The notes beneath the pieces are model-generated. The model saw nothing but the letters and a program-made list of their open reading frames with translations. It did no database searches and was not told where the DNA came from. A DNA stretch of 56,630 nucleotides, from NCBI GenBank assembly GCA_013178095.1, contig JABLXK010000021.1, forward strand, positions 1-56,630, read 5' to 3'. Below, in pieces: positions 18,301 through 25,967 of the stretch. Position 1 is the stretch's first letter. Each line of letters opens with the position of its first letter. The translations under genes were made by a program, and so were the position numbers. The stretch is from Anaerolineae bacterium. Its GTDB lineage: Bacteria > Chloroflexota > Anaerolineae > Anaerolineales > Anaerolineaceae.

Positions 18301-21300
18301 AACAAAATTGGCTGTGACCGCTTTGGCTGCGTTCATGGTAATGGAATACGTGCCATTCAGATTATCCGTCACGTCTGCGGCATTCGCTCCGCTCCAACTG
18401 CTGAACATATAATTCGTGCCCGGCGCTGGGGTCAGGGTGACGATGGTATTGGCGTCATAAGTTCCGCCGGTCGGGGATAGCGTAACGCTGCCGTTTCCAG
18501 TAGTGCTGACTGTCAGCGTGTATTGCGGAATCACGACGAAGTTGGCTGCCAGAACTTTGTTGCCATCCATGGTGATGGAATAAGAGCCATCCAGATTATC
18601 GTAAACCTCGCCGGCGTTGGCTCCGCTCCAGCTACTGAAGATGTATCCTGAGTTGGCAACCGGCGTCAATGTAACGACAGTGCCCTCTTCATAAGCTCCT
18701 CCGCCGGGATTGGCCGAAACAGTGCCATGTCCATCCGTGGTGATGGTCAATGTTTTTAAGGTAGTCGTTATAAAATTGGCCGTGACGCTCTTATCCGCGT
18801 CCATGGTGATGGAATACGTCCCATTGCCGTTGTCGGTCAGGTCATCCGCATCTGTTCCAGTCCAGTTGCTGAATACGTATCCTGAATTTGGAACAGGTGT
18901 CAGGGTGACAACGGTGCCGGTTTCGTAAGTACCTCCGCTCGGAGACAGCGACACACTGCCGTTGCCGTCATTTCCGGCTGTCAGTGTGTAAGTGGTTGGA
19001 TTGATGCAGTAATAGACGTTTAACGTTGGGCCGGCATTGGTGGTGTGTTCTGAGGACGAAATTTGCAAGTCATCGCTGCCGCTGGTGGTGGTGTAATTTT
19101 GCAGCGTTACACCATAATTGGTGAGTGAACCAGACACCCATTGCTGAATGACTGCGATACCGCTGGAGTTCAGGCTGACTTCCTTGCTCCCGGTTGAGGA
19201 GAAGGAGGTGGATCCGGCGCTCCACAGGTTGGTATCATAACGGTCGGACGAGGTGTTAGCCGCGCCGAGCGTGCCCCATGCATCGGAACCGTTGTAAGTA
19301 TTCCAGTTGGCGCTGGTGGTGCTGGCCGCGCCGGTTGTCAGCGTGCCTTCCACCCAGGTTCGCCGCATGGCGTACATGTTATAAGTTTGGGTGGATGAAG
19401 TGCTGACGTACACCGTCACGCTGGCAGTGGAAATTGTGGCGTTGGAAGGAATGCTGCTGAGATCCCACCTAATTAAAGCGCCGCGGTTGGTGCCCGAACT
19501 GTTGTTGGTAACCTTGAAAAGATTAACGCCGCCGTAGTTATAAGTTTTATTGTAGCTGCTCATGTAGGTATCTTCCGCGGCTTCCAGATGGACAGTGGTG
19601 CAGGTTGGGCCTACCACGAAATTGGCGTATATGACTTTGTCGCTGCTCATAACGATTGAGTATGTGCCGTCCCCGTTGGATGTGACATCCGCCGCGTTTG
19701 TTCCGCTCCAGGAACTGAAAACGTAGCCTGAGTTGGTCACCGGCGTCAGCTTGACAGTCGTCCCCTCGAGGTAAGTTCCACCGCTGGGCGACATGGTCAC
19801 GCTGCCATTTCCGTCGTTCCCGACTGTCAAGGTATGTGTAGTGGTGCTGCCTGAGCAATAGGTAACGTTCAACAACGGACGGTTAGCGGTAGTGGTATTT
19901 TCCGAGGATGAAATTTGCAGATCGTTATTGCTGCTCGATCCTGCCGAATAATTCTGGATAGTCAAACCGTAATTGCTCAGACTTCCGGCAACCCATCCCT
20001 GAACTACAGAAATACCATCGGAATTCAAATCGATGGTCTTACTGCCAGTGGTTGAAAAACTGGAGGATCCGGCTCCCCACAGGTTCGTGTCATAGCGGTC
20101 GCTGCTGGTGTTCGCGGCTCCAGAAGTCCCCCAACTTCCGGTTCCGGCGCCATAATACGTCCAGGATGCGCCGCTGCCGGAAGAGCCGTCATTGCTGCCT
20201 TCCACCCAATCTCGCCGCATGTTGTACAGGTTGTACGTTTGCGACGCGGCGGTGCTGACGTAAAAAGTAAGGCTGGCATCAGTTACAATCGACGTCGTTG
20301 GGATGCTGCTCAGGTCCCAGCGGATCAGCGCCCCCCGATTTTGACTGGAATTACTGCTAACCTTGAACAGGTTCGTGCCGCCGTAGTTGTTGGTGGTGTT
20401 GATGCTGCTCATGTAAGTGTCTTCGGAAGCCACCAGGCTGACAGTCTGGCAATTGGATGCCGTACCGCTGACTGCCAGGTCGACTTCTTCAGCGCCGCTG
20501 CTGGTGTGCGTGATGTTGCCGCTGGAAGTGCCTGCTTCTGCACGCAGGAAACGCACATAAATGGTTGTGGCGGAAATGGAACCGCTGCTGGGCGTCAGAG
20601 CAATTGAAGAGCCAAAACCGCTACCGGAAGTGGTTGAAATTTGAAAATCCGAGGGGGCGCTGATTATCAGATCTTCGGTCAAATTCACCGCTTCAACGGT
20701 ATAGGACTGTTCGTCGGATGCCACTCCGGGGGAGCTGGTGAACGTGCTCAATGAGCCGCTGGCTTCAATGGTCGGTGTGGTGGTGGTTTTCTCTTCTGCC
20801 AGCATGAAAACTGCGGGAATGTAGGATTGGTTGGTAGTAGGCGAGTCGCTTGCATTGGTTGCCTGGATCTGGAAATCGCCGTCTGATCCGGGTTGGATGC
20901 CGGTCCAGCGCGCGACGTAACCATTCGTGTAGTTGTAACCGGTGCAGAAAGTGGTGCCGTCGTCGGTGAAATTGGTGGTGCTTTTCGTCACGCCGCTGGT
21001 GCTGGCGTTGGTGGCAGTGGTTACGTCCGTGATCAGGAACTTGCTTATGCGGGCGGTATAGTCCTCATCATTCCGGTTTGCAGTGGTTATAAATGTGTAG
21101 GTTTTCGCGGGATCCAAGCCGGAGAAGGTTAAATATACGTAAGAACTGCCGCTGGAGAATTTCCCACCCCCGATCAATTGGGCGATGCCGTGAAAAGCGT
21201 TGTAAGCCTCGGTTCCGGAAGCGGCCTCGCCGCCGTAATCATCGGAATTTTGTGCGGTGATGCTGCTTACTGCAACCGTAAAAGTCACGCCGGAAATGGT

Positions 21301-22047
21301 CGTGCCATCGCTGTATTTCTTTAATGCGTTGCCTGAAGAGGCCGCGCTTAACGCGACGGATGTGATATTGGTGCTTGGTTCTCCCGTTGCCACATAGCTG
21401 TCGTTGAATGCTCTCCAGTTGTAAAGCGTTTCAGCTTCCACGTCATCTTGGGCTTCCACATCCTCAATCGCTGTATAGATAACAGAGACTTCGTGATCGT
21501 TGCCTGGCATCGCCAGCGTATTGCTGTTCTCGGCGCTGTCGTTGTTATCCGTACCGGACCATCCGCTGATCTCCCATCCCTCCTCCGCCAGCGCATTGCT
21601 GAGACTGATGAGCTCGCCTTCGGTATAATTGCCAGGTTCGCAGCCTTCTGAAAACTCAGGCGCGGCGCTTGGGTCGCTGCCGTTGCCTGCGTGGCTCACG
21701 GTTAAATTAAAGCAAATCGCCCCTTCACCGGTAGCTTCCGCGGTTGGTTCGTTCGTTGCCTCAGGAGTGCTTTCAGAAGACAAAGCTTCTGTTTCATCCC
21801 CCGGGGTTTCAGTTGCTGTCTCTTCCAAGTCTTCGGAAATTGCCCCGGAAAGCGTTGCATCCTCCGGGTTCTCGCCGGGACCGACTGTCGGAGTTTCTTC
21901 TCCGACCGGGGACGTGGGATCATCATCTGCGTTTACGCTTTGAATATTTAGCGATAATGAAGAAAATACCATTAACACAACGATTACCAGCCGCAAAATT
22001 ACAGCCGGCATTGAGGTAGACGATATTAATCTCCCTTGGGTATGCAT
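15322..22047 (-). CDS. Second giant secreted metallophosphoesterase / repeat protein (5' part, frameshifted)
   Basis: 2,241 aa to the stop at 15322. AGGAGGG precedes the ATG at 22047 by about 7 nt. Approximate residues: 1-40 signal peptide; 45-105 a Glu/Thr/Pro-rich stalk; 110-190 an InlB-like repeat; 207-419 the module shared with giant 1 (YNWRAFND start, GYVARW and PGSDGDF near the end); one NITHTS repeat; 531-729 and 814-1012 two DNRLRE-like domains; several InlB-like repeats (GNDGNGSV, FSSWSG); 1302-1562 a calcineurin-like phosphoesterase with IPDTQN, HLGDIVN, GPGNHDL and CGHMH; then cadherin-like repeats. The final 25 residues are out-of-frame: after CLDTSL the homologous sequence continues in the next frame, so one base is missing near 15386. 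The full protein would be about 3,075 aa and lacks the GWNLV C-terminus of giant 1. Confidence 0.88.
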   Translation of the reverse strand: MHTQGRLISSTSMPAVILRLVIVVLMVFSSLSLNIQSVNADDDPTSPVGEETPTVGPGENPEDATLSGAISEDLEETATETPGDETEALSSESTPEATNEPTAEATGEGAICFNLTVSHAGNGSDPSAAPEFSEGCEPGNYTEGELISLSNALAEEGWEISGWSGTDNNDSAENSNTLAMPGNDHEVSVIYTAIEDVEAQDDVEAETLYNWRAFNDSYVATGEPSTNITSVALSAASSGNALKKYSDGTTISGVTFTVAVSSITAQNSDDYGGEAASGTEAYNAFHGIAQLIGGGKFSSGSSYVYLTFSGLDPAKTYTFITTANRNDEDYTARISKFLITDVTTATNASTSGVTKSTTNFTDDGTTFCTGYNYTNGYVARWTGIQPGSDGDFQIQATNASDSPTTNQSYIPAVFMLAEEKTTTTPTIEASGSLSTFTSSPGVASDEQSYTVEAVNLTEDLIISAPSDFQISTTSGSGFGSSIALTPSSGSISATTIYVRFLRAEAGTSSGNITHTSSGAEEVDLAVSGTASNCQTVSLVASEDTYMSSINTTNNYGGTNLFKVSSNSSQNRGALIRWDLSSIPTTSIVTDASLTFYVSTAASQTYNLYNMRRDWVEGSNDGSSGSGASWTYYGAGTGSWGTSGAANTSSDRYDTNLWGAGSSSFSTTGSKTIDLNSDGISVVQGWVAGSLSNYGLTIQNYSAGSSSNNDLQISSSENTTTANRPLLNVTYCSGSTTTHTLTVGNDGNGSVTMSPSGGTYLEGTTVKLTPVTNSGYVFSSWSGTNAADVTSNGDGTYSIVMSSDKVIYANFVVGPTCTTVHLEAAEDTYMSSYNKTYNYGGVNLFKVTNNSSGTNRGALIRWDLSSIPSNATISTASVTVYVSTSSTQTYNMYAMRRTWVEGTLTTGAASTTSANWNTYNGSDAWGTLGAANTSSDRYDTNLWSAGSTSFSSTGSKEVSLNSSGIAVIQQWVSGSLTNYGVTLQNYTTTSGSDDLQISSSEHTTNAGPTLNVYYCINPTTYTLTAGNDGNGSVSLSPSGGTYETGTVVTLTPVPNSGYVFSNWTGTDADDLTDNGNGTYSITMDADKSVTANFITTTLKTLTITTDGHGTVSANPGGGAYEEGTVVTLTPVANSGYIFSSWSGANAGEVYDNLDGSYSITMDGNKVLAANFVVIPQYTLTVSTTGNGSVTLSPTGGTYDANTIVTLTPAPGTNYMFSSWSGANAADVTDNLNGTYSITMNAAKAVTANFVILNNAPNAPILVQPLDGASGVSTSPTLEVTVSDPEADTMDVTFYGRATGDGTGEDFTLIAIPDTQNLVTSSEGAAKFNTLTTWIVNNTATDNIVFTTHLGDIVNSSSTSESQYADAAMDILDAGDVAYSVGPGNHDLLTGTLYSTYFGSARFSGKSYYKGYYGSGGDNYNNYSFFSAGGMDFIVINMQYNAGSGALEWADGLLKTYSEKRAIVVQHDILNTSNGWVNQTTYNSLKDNPNLFMMLCGHMHTSSDGAGYLAGTGDSGQTIHVIMTDYQDFSNGYVKILEFQPTNDEIVVRTYSPDLNTYRNGSDEAMTLAYEMDAVSPFVEIGTASDVPSGGQASTAWNSLANETEYEWYAVVSDGISDTISDTWNFTTGGTTPNNDPVITESDPQAVSMSEDGTPTPFSLTLHASDSDGDTLTWSIASNGANGNASASGSGTSKAIGYEPDDNFSGTDSFVVQVSDGKGGVDTITVNVTINAVNDAPVANAQTVSTSEDTAKDITLTGSDIEGSSLTFAVVTQPLNGLLSGTAPNLTYTPSENYYGSDSFTFKVNDGELDSSAATVTVNISAANDAPVITEGGSTTINMSEDSDPTEFELTLHATDVDSSSLTWSVLTSASHGTANASGTGLSKEISYEPEANFSGTDSFVVQVSDGSATDTITVNVNIAAVNDAPVANPQSITIAEDTPKAITLSGSDLEESSLTYFIVTQPQHGSLSGDAPNLTYTPVIGYAGSDSFTFKVNDGDLDSNAATVSITITNINHQPEISGSDPRAVSISEDNYPIAFDLTLSASDIDEDTLDWSISSPAAHGNATASGSGTSKAITYIPEVNYDGFDSFIVKVSDGNGGEDTVTINVTINAMPDAPVISETSPQAVSMSEDGNPTPFSLTLHATDVDGGTLTWSIASPATHGSASAEGTGDSKAIGYAPEADFSGSDSFTVQVSDGSLTDTLVVNVTIDPVNDAPVCLDTSLRHSSTPRARPPRCAPISTACL

Positions 22048-22127
22048 GGGTAGCCCTCCTGGTTAAATGCAATATTCAGTTGTCATTCGATGGAGGTAGA
22101 ACGATGAAACTGCAACCCCTCTTATAA

Positions 22128-22167
22128 ACAAAAAACCGCACTCAGAAACGGATTGTTTCTTCGTGAG
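22128..22167 (-). terminator. Terminator-like expression platform before giant gene 2
   Basis: On the minus strand a hairpin with CTC/GAG and AGAAAC/GTTTCT pairing (22141-22149 with 22155-22167, small internal bulge) is followed by GTGCGG and six T residues (22130-22135). Its CTC strand overlaps the 3' closing strand of the aptamer, so aptamer closure and terminator formation would compete. Confidence 0.5.
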
Positions 22168-22254
22168 GCTTTTGGCAACCCGACCATCTCCCTACAGGAG
22201 ATTCTCGGCTTTGCGCCCTCATATCGCTATGAGTTTGCCCTTTTTCAGAGCCCC
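22165..22254 (-). ncRNA. Cyclic-di-GMP-I (GEMM) riboswitch, leader of giant gene 2
   Basis: On the minus strand: GGCTCT closing strand, GGGCAAACT, a hairpin CTCATA/TATGAG around a GCGA tetraloop, GGCGCAAAGCC, a hairpin TCTCC/GGGAGA, then GGTCGGGTTGCC and AGCCTC. The two invariant blocks GCAAA and GCAAAGCC, the GNRA hairpin between them and the closing GGGTTGCC follow the GEMM-I consensus closely. It is the best consensus match of the three in this window on the 3' side. It should bind c-di-GMP and control read-through into the 22047 gene. Confidence 0.85.
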
Positions 22255-22277
22255 CAACTTCCATGTTTTACGTTTGT

Positions 22278-22306
22278 ACTATACATCTTTTGGGATGCCG
22301 TTTCAA
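22278..22306 (-). promoter_or_regulatory. Promoter of the giant gene 2 riboswitch transcript
   Basis: On the minus strand TTGAAA (22301-22306) and TATAGT (22278-22283) are separated by exactly 17 bp. The expected start, near 22271, lies shortly before the aptamer. Confidence 0.7.
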
Positions 22307-22400
22307 GTATCCCGGGAAAAATTTAAGGTTTATTGTCCATTGATTAAAGATTATCCAAAAAATGACTAGACAATTATTCAGTTCTGCAGGATTTCGCAAA

Positions 22401-22429
22401 TTGAACTTTTGTATAAATGTCGTTATAAT
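22401..22429 (+). promoter_or_regulatory. Promoter of the lytic-transglycosylase-like gene
   Basis: TTGAAC (22401-22406), a 17-bp spacer and a perfect TATAAT (22424-22429). It diverges from the riboswitch promoter about 95 bp away. Confidence 0.75.
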
Positions 22430-22463
22430 CTAGAAAGTAGAGGCGGGTGTTTCTGAGGGAGAT

Positions 22464-23891
22464 ATGTCTCGTTTGTTTCACCCAGGATATAGACGATTAT
22501 TGTTTTTGGACTTGCTTTTATGCATGGTTCTGCAATCTTTTTCTTTGTCGCCTGCTCATATCGAACAATTCGACCGAAGTTTGCTCACCAACCGTGATTC
22601 TCTATTTTTCGAGGATCGAATTCATGCTGCCCCCGAACCTGGTGATTTATACGTAGAACAGGCTTTGCTGCAGGATTCACGGGAATTGCAGGCCGAACAG
22701 TCTATTTCTTTGGAAGTGCAATTGTTGAATTGCCAGGCTTGGGAAAATTGTAATGCCAATCCTCAAGTCGAATTTGCGATTAAAGGGGAAGAGCATCGTT
22801 CGCTTGCCGGTCCGCTGATCGTTCAAATTGGCGCAGACCGGATCAATTGCGATAACCAGTTCTGTATTGTTGACATGCCATTGACCAATGATGCCGGTGA
22901 AATCGTCAATTATTGGGTCGAATCGCTGGATGGCACGGTCCTGATCTTTAAATCCTTCAAGATGCGCAATCGCATCGTTGACATGAACGCATCGCTGCAT
23001 TATTTCGAAGTGATCGGGGATGATTTTCCATATCCCATTGATGTGTGTGCCAATGTCTGGGAAATTTTCCCGGATGAAAGCGATTTGAAATTGCCATGGT
23101 TAAGGAAAGCGGTAAGCGCCGATGATTTGAATACTGACGTGGATTACGCCCTGTTGGCCGGAAAGTTGATCTGGTATGGTTATGTAGATGCGCGCGCGTG
23201 TTCTGATGGCGGCATGCTGGCCAATGGATCCGCCAGTACTTGTGGAATCGAAATGACGCGTGAAAAATTGATTGAGTGGCAGAATAAATATAATCAACAA
23301 ATCCTGGAATCCGCCAACCAGATCGATATTCCGCCGAGAGTTGTGAAGGGTTTGGTTGCCCAGGAATCCCAGTTTTGGCCGGATTGGAAAAATGGCAACG
23401 AATATGGTTATGGGATGATCAGTGATTTAGGCATGGATATGCTGCTGACCTGGAACACGGATTTTTTTCTCAAGTTGTGCATGACGTACTATCCGAAATC
23501 CACCTGCATGGGCGGTTACTCATCCCTGCCGCTTGATAAACAGAGTTTTTTGCGCGGGGTTTGTTTGGCCGACGCAGGGACAGAAGAAGAATTCCAAATT
23601 ATCGCCAACGCACTCAAAGCGGGTTGTTACCAAACTTTGAGGTTGGTGGAAAATATCACGGATGAATTGCCTGAAAATGTTTTTACGTATACGGATCTCT
23701 GGCGAATCAATCTCGGTATTTATAATACCGGCGCCGGCTGCATGGGTGAAGCCATTGAATGCGCCTGGGAAGAATACGATCGGGCAATGACTTGGGAGGA
23801 GTTCGTCCAGTACATTCCGGCTTATTGCACGAATGCAGCTACTTACTTTGATAAAGTGACTTATTACGGATCGGTCACGCTGGATCAATAA
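22464..23891 (+). CDS. Secreted lytic-transglycosylase-like (SLT) protein
   Basis: A 475-aa protein starting at the ATG at 22464, with GAGGGA just before it and a consensus promoter 35 bp upstream. An N-terminal hydrophobic segment (about 11-30) is a signal peptide or anchor. Residues 60-190 look like an extracellular beta domain with paired cysteines and show no family I recognise. The C-terminal half resembles a soluble lytic transglycosylase: IPPRVVKGLVAQES places the likely catalytic glutamate at about residue 301, followed by the YGYGMISDLGMDMLL stretch that corresponds to the usual GLMQ block, then further helices. The family cleaves peptidoglycan glycan strands. The gene is divergent from giant 2 and could open the wall for assembly of surface proteins; that link is only positional. 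The GLMQ block is divergent, so the catalytic assignment is moderate. Confidence 0.75.
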   Translation: MSRLFHPGYRRLLFLDLLLCMVLQSFSLSPAHIEQFDRSLLTNRDSLFFEDRIHAAPEPGDLYVEQALLQDSRELQAEQSISLEVQLLNCQAWENCNANPQVEFAIKGEEHRSLAGPLIVQIGADRINCDNQFCIVDMPLTNDAGEIVNYWVESLDGTVLIFKSFKMRNRIVDMNASLHYFEVIGDDFPYPIDVCANVWEIFPDESDLKLPWLRKAVSADDLNTDVDYALLAGKLIWYGYVDARACSDGGMLANGSASTCGIEMTREKLIEWQNKYNQQILESANQIDIPPRVVKGLVAQESQFWPDWKNGNEYGYGMISDLGMDMLLTWNTDFFLKLCMTYYPKSTCMGGYSSLPLDKQSFLRGVCLADAGTEEEFQIIANALKAGCYQTLRLVENITDELPENVFTYTDLWRINLGIYNTGAGCMGEAIECAWEEYDRAMTWEEFVQYIPAYCTNAATYFDKVTYYGSVTLDQ

Positions 23892-23897
23892 ACTTTG

Positions 23898-24407
23898 CTA
23901 GATTGGTAATCCCTTCGCGCCCTGGATACCTTTCAAAGCGGCAATTTCCCCAATGTGGCTTTCCGATTGCGCGGCGCAGATGACCAGCATTTCTGCAACG
24001 CTGCGTTCCCCTCCCGCAAATTTCACCTTTCGGTCCAATTCTTCTGAGGTCAATAACGCCAGGTAAGCGTCGGTGGCAGCCCACACCGCGGCGGCGTAAT
24101 CCAGCAAGGGTTGAATGGCGGTCTGCCTGTGCTTGAATTCGCTCCAATCCTCGCCGATGTCCGGTGGTTTGGGAATGCCGGTTTTGGCGCTCCAATCACC
24201 GCTTTCCCATACAGTCGTTTTGCCCTGGATGATTTCCTGGATGAAATGGTCTTCCGAATACATGAAATGCACAAACGTGGCGCTGATGGTGTTGGCCGTC
24301 CCGGGTGAAGGCCAGTTGAACAGCTCATTGGTCATATTGGCCATGATTCCATTGGCATGCTTGCGAACGCTGGCCATTTGCAGACGAAGATATGCAATTA
24401 CGTCCAT
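23898..24407 (-). CDS. DinB-like superfamily protein
   Basis: 169 aa with GAGGTGAAAT directly before the ATG at 24407. It is an all-helical protein of the size and pattern of the DinB/YfiT metal-dependent four-helix fold. Histidines that could bind metal are seen in FVHFMYSEDHF (about 47 and 54) and SHIGEIAALKG (about 155), the positions expected for this fold. Family members include thiol-dependent transferases (for example mycothiol and bacillithiol S-transferases), but many have no known role, and no substrate can be given here. It is convergent with the lytic-transglycosylase-like gene (7 bp between stops) and lies 58 bp downstream of a membrane-protein gene on the same strand. Confidence 0.8.
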   Translation of the reverse strand: MDVIAYLRLQMASVRKHANGIMANMTNELFNWPSPGTANTISATFVHFMYSEDHFIQEIIQGKTTVWESGDWSAKTGIPKPPDIGEDWSEFKHRQTAIQPLLDYAAAVWAATDAYLALLTSEELDRKVKFAGGERSVAEMLVICAAQSESHIGEIAALKGIQGAKGLPI

Positions 24408-24465
24408 ATTTCACCTCACCCGTGGATTATATCGCTTGCTGGTATTTATTAAAAATTCCCGGTTG

Positions 24466-24984
24466 CTAAATCTTCTGAAAAGCTGCTTTAAACGTGCTGG
24501 TAAAAGAAAGCGCCAGGATGGCGATCGCTCCCAGCAGTTGCAGGACGGCAAACGGCTGGAATGATTCTACATAAGCAATCTGCGCGGCGTTGATGGTGAA
24601 TGCAATGATTTGCAGGATGATTCCGAATTTCCTGGCGGAAGGATTCATTTCCTTCAATTTCTTGTATAGAAGGATATCCAGGGCGGGAATCACTAAAAAG
24701 GCGCAGCCGAACAGGAAACCGATAAAGGTGATGATACCGTGGGCATCGTTGGCGTATAACCCGAGGGCAAACCCGGCGACCGTTGCGAAGAGTAAAGCAA
24801 CCAATCCCCGCAGCAATGTGATGATGCCCACCACCAGCGCCGTGATGGAAGCGATGCGCACGCTTTCCGGTTTGGGGAAGCTCCTTTCCTGGATGGATTT
24901 CCGGATTTCTTCCACCGGGCGGTTGCATTGTTCGCAATGGTCGCTGCCTGCTTTGATCTCATTGCCGTCGTAGGGACAGATCAT
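24466..24984 (-). CDS. Zinc-ribbon integral membrane protein
   Basis: 172 aa; AAAGGAGCGACC precedes the ATG at 24984. The N-terminus is a zinc ribbon (MICPYDG, then CEQC at about 17-20; the first knuckle has a single cysteine followed by a PYDG turn, so it may be degenerate). From about residue 42 four hydrophobic segments span the membrane (about 43-65, 72-92, 98-118, 122-160), with KKLKEMNPSARK as a cytoplasmic loop. I do not recognise a specific family; zinc-ribbon plus DUF-type membrane domains of this kind are common in Chloroflexota. The same-strand DinB-like gene follows after 58 bp and may be co-transcribed. Confidence 0.7.
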   Translation of the reverse strand: MICPYDGNEIKAGSDHCEQCNRPVEEIRKSIQERSFPKPESVRIASITALVVGIITLLRGLVALLFATVAGFALGLYANDAHGIITFIGFLFGCAFLVIPALDILLYKKLKEMNPSARKFGIILQIIAFTINAAQIAYVESFQPFAVLQLLGAIAILALSFTSTFKAAFQKI

Positions 24985-25145
24985 GGTCGCTCCTTTTGTG
25001 CTTACCCTCGTGAGTTGGTCCTGCTGATCTTGGAAAATTATACTCGAAGGTTACTACGTAAAATGATGATTTCGCAGGAGGCATTATTTTATTGCTTCAG
25101 ATATCCACCCGATATCATACATTCCGGTTTTTCACTGGACTGAAT

Positions 25146-25174
25146 TTGATTATAGAATATGAATAAACTGTAAT
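25146..25174 (+). promoter_or_regulatory. Promoter of the SRAP gene
   Basis: TTGATT (25146-25151), 17-bp spacer, TGTAAT (25169-25174). The start would lie about 18 nt before the ATG, leaving room for the GAGG ribosome binding site. The rest of the 24985-25198 gap holds nothing I can name. Confidence 0.55.
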
Positions 25175-25198
25175 TAATAAGAATAGTGAGGTTCGGTT

Positions 25199-25879
25199 AT
25201 GTGCGGACGGTTCACCATTATTTCGGACCCAGTTGCCTTTCAACTGGAATTCGATATTCCTATCGAGAAGACGGTCGAACAGGATTGGAAGGCGCGTTAT
25301 AACGTTGCGCCAGCGCAGCTTATCCCCGTGGTGGCCGGCGCGCGCGAGCGCAGCCTGGCGGCCATGCAATGGGGCTTGCTGCCCGCCTGGGCCAGAGAAA
25401 AGCGCGACAGTTTCCGCCTGATCAACGTGCGCGCGGAGACCATAATGGAAAAAGTGACCTTTCGCAAACTCCTGCAAAAAGAACAGCGCTGCCTGATCCT
25501 GGCCGACGGTTTTTACGAGTGGCAGGCCTCCAGCCAGCCCAAACTTCCCAAGACCCCGTTTTATTTTCACCTGAAGGATCACAAGCCCTTTGCCTTTGCC
25601 GGTTTGTGGGATTACAGCACCCTGCCGGATGGGCAGATCGCCCAAACCTGCGCTATCATCACCTGCGCGCCGAATGCCCTGGTCGGGCGGGTGCACGACC
25701 GCATGCCGGTGATCCTCACCGCGCAGACAGGCCGGGCGTGGCTGGAGAACCAGCCGGTTGCGCTGCTCCTGCCTCTCCTGAGCGCTTTCCCCGAAAGTGA
25801 AATGGACGCCTATCCGGTGGGCGCGCTGATCAACAGCCCCGCCAACGACTCGCCCGAGTGCATCCTGCCGGCCGGCTAA
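25199..25879 (+). CDS. yedK: SRAP-domain abasic-site DNA-protein crosslink protein (YedK/HMCES family)
   Basis: 226 aa, typical length for the family. The ATG at 25199 is fixed by the invariant MCGRF start, because Cys2 becomes the N-terminal catalytic residue after removal of Met. Other family landmarks are in order: YNVAPAQ at about 34-40, QWGLLPAWA at 57-65, NVRAET at 76-81 (Asn76), GFYEWQ at 104-109 (Glu107) and GRVHDRMP at 163-170 (His166). Family members form a thiazolidine crosslink with abasic sites in single-stranded DNA and so shield them from cleavage and error-prone bypass. SRAP genes in bacteria are known to sit beside SOS and translesion-synthesis genes; here a RecA-like protein and a family B polymerase follow on the same strand after 88 bp. 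The 3' half of the gene is GC-rich like those genes. Confidence 0.95.
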   Translation: MCGRFTIISDPVAFQLEFDIPIEKTVEQDWKARYNVAPAQLIPVVAGARERSLAAMQWGLLPAWAREKRDSFRLINVRAETIMEKVTFRKLLQKEQRCLILADGFYEWQASSQPKLPKTPFYFHLKDHKPFAFAGLWDYSTLPDGQIAQTCAIITCAPNALVGRVHDRMPVILTAQTGRAWLENQPVALLLPLLSAFPESEMDAYPVGALINSPANDSPECILPAG

Positions 25880-25931
25880 AAATTCACCTGTTCCCCAAAA
25901 TTCACACACCAACCGCCGCGTGCCACTTTGG

Positions 25932-25960
25932 TTGCTTAAATAGAACTAATGTCCTATAAT
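25932..25960 (+). promoter_or_regulatory. Leaderless promoter with LexA-box-like sequence
   Basis: TTGCTT (25932-25937), 17 bp, perfect TATAAT (25955-25960). The ATG at 25968 lies 7 nt after the -10 box, so the transcript would start at or next to the start codon, and no ribosome binding site is present. The spacer contains GAACTAATGTCC, which differs by one base from the GAAC-N4-GTTC core known for Gram-positive-type LexA sites. Confidence 0.55.
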
Positions 25961-25967
25961 TAATTCT

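Noticed and set aside
22081..22260. Cobalamin or other riboswitch class for the GEMM-like leaders
   Set aside because: The spacing of GCAAA, GNRA hairpin, GCAAAGCC and GGGTTGCC fits cyclic-di-GMP-I; no B12-box or other class signature was visible.
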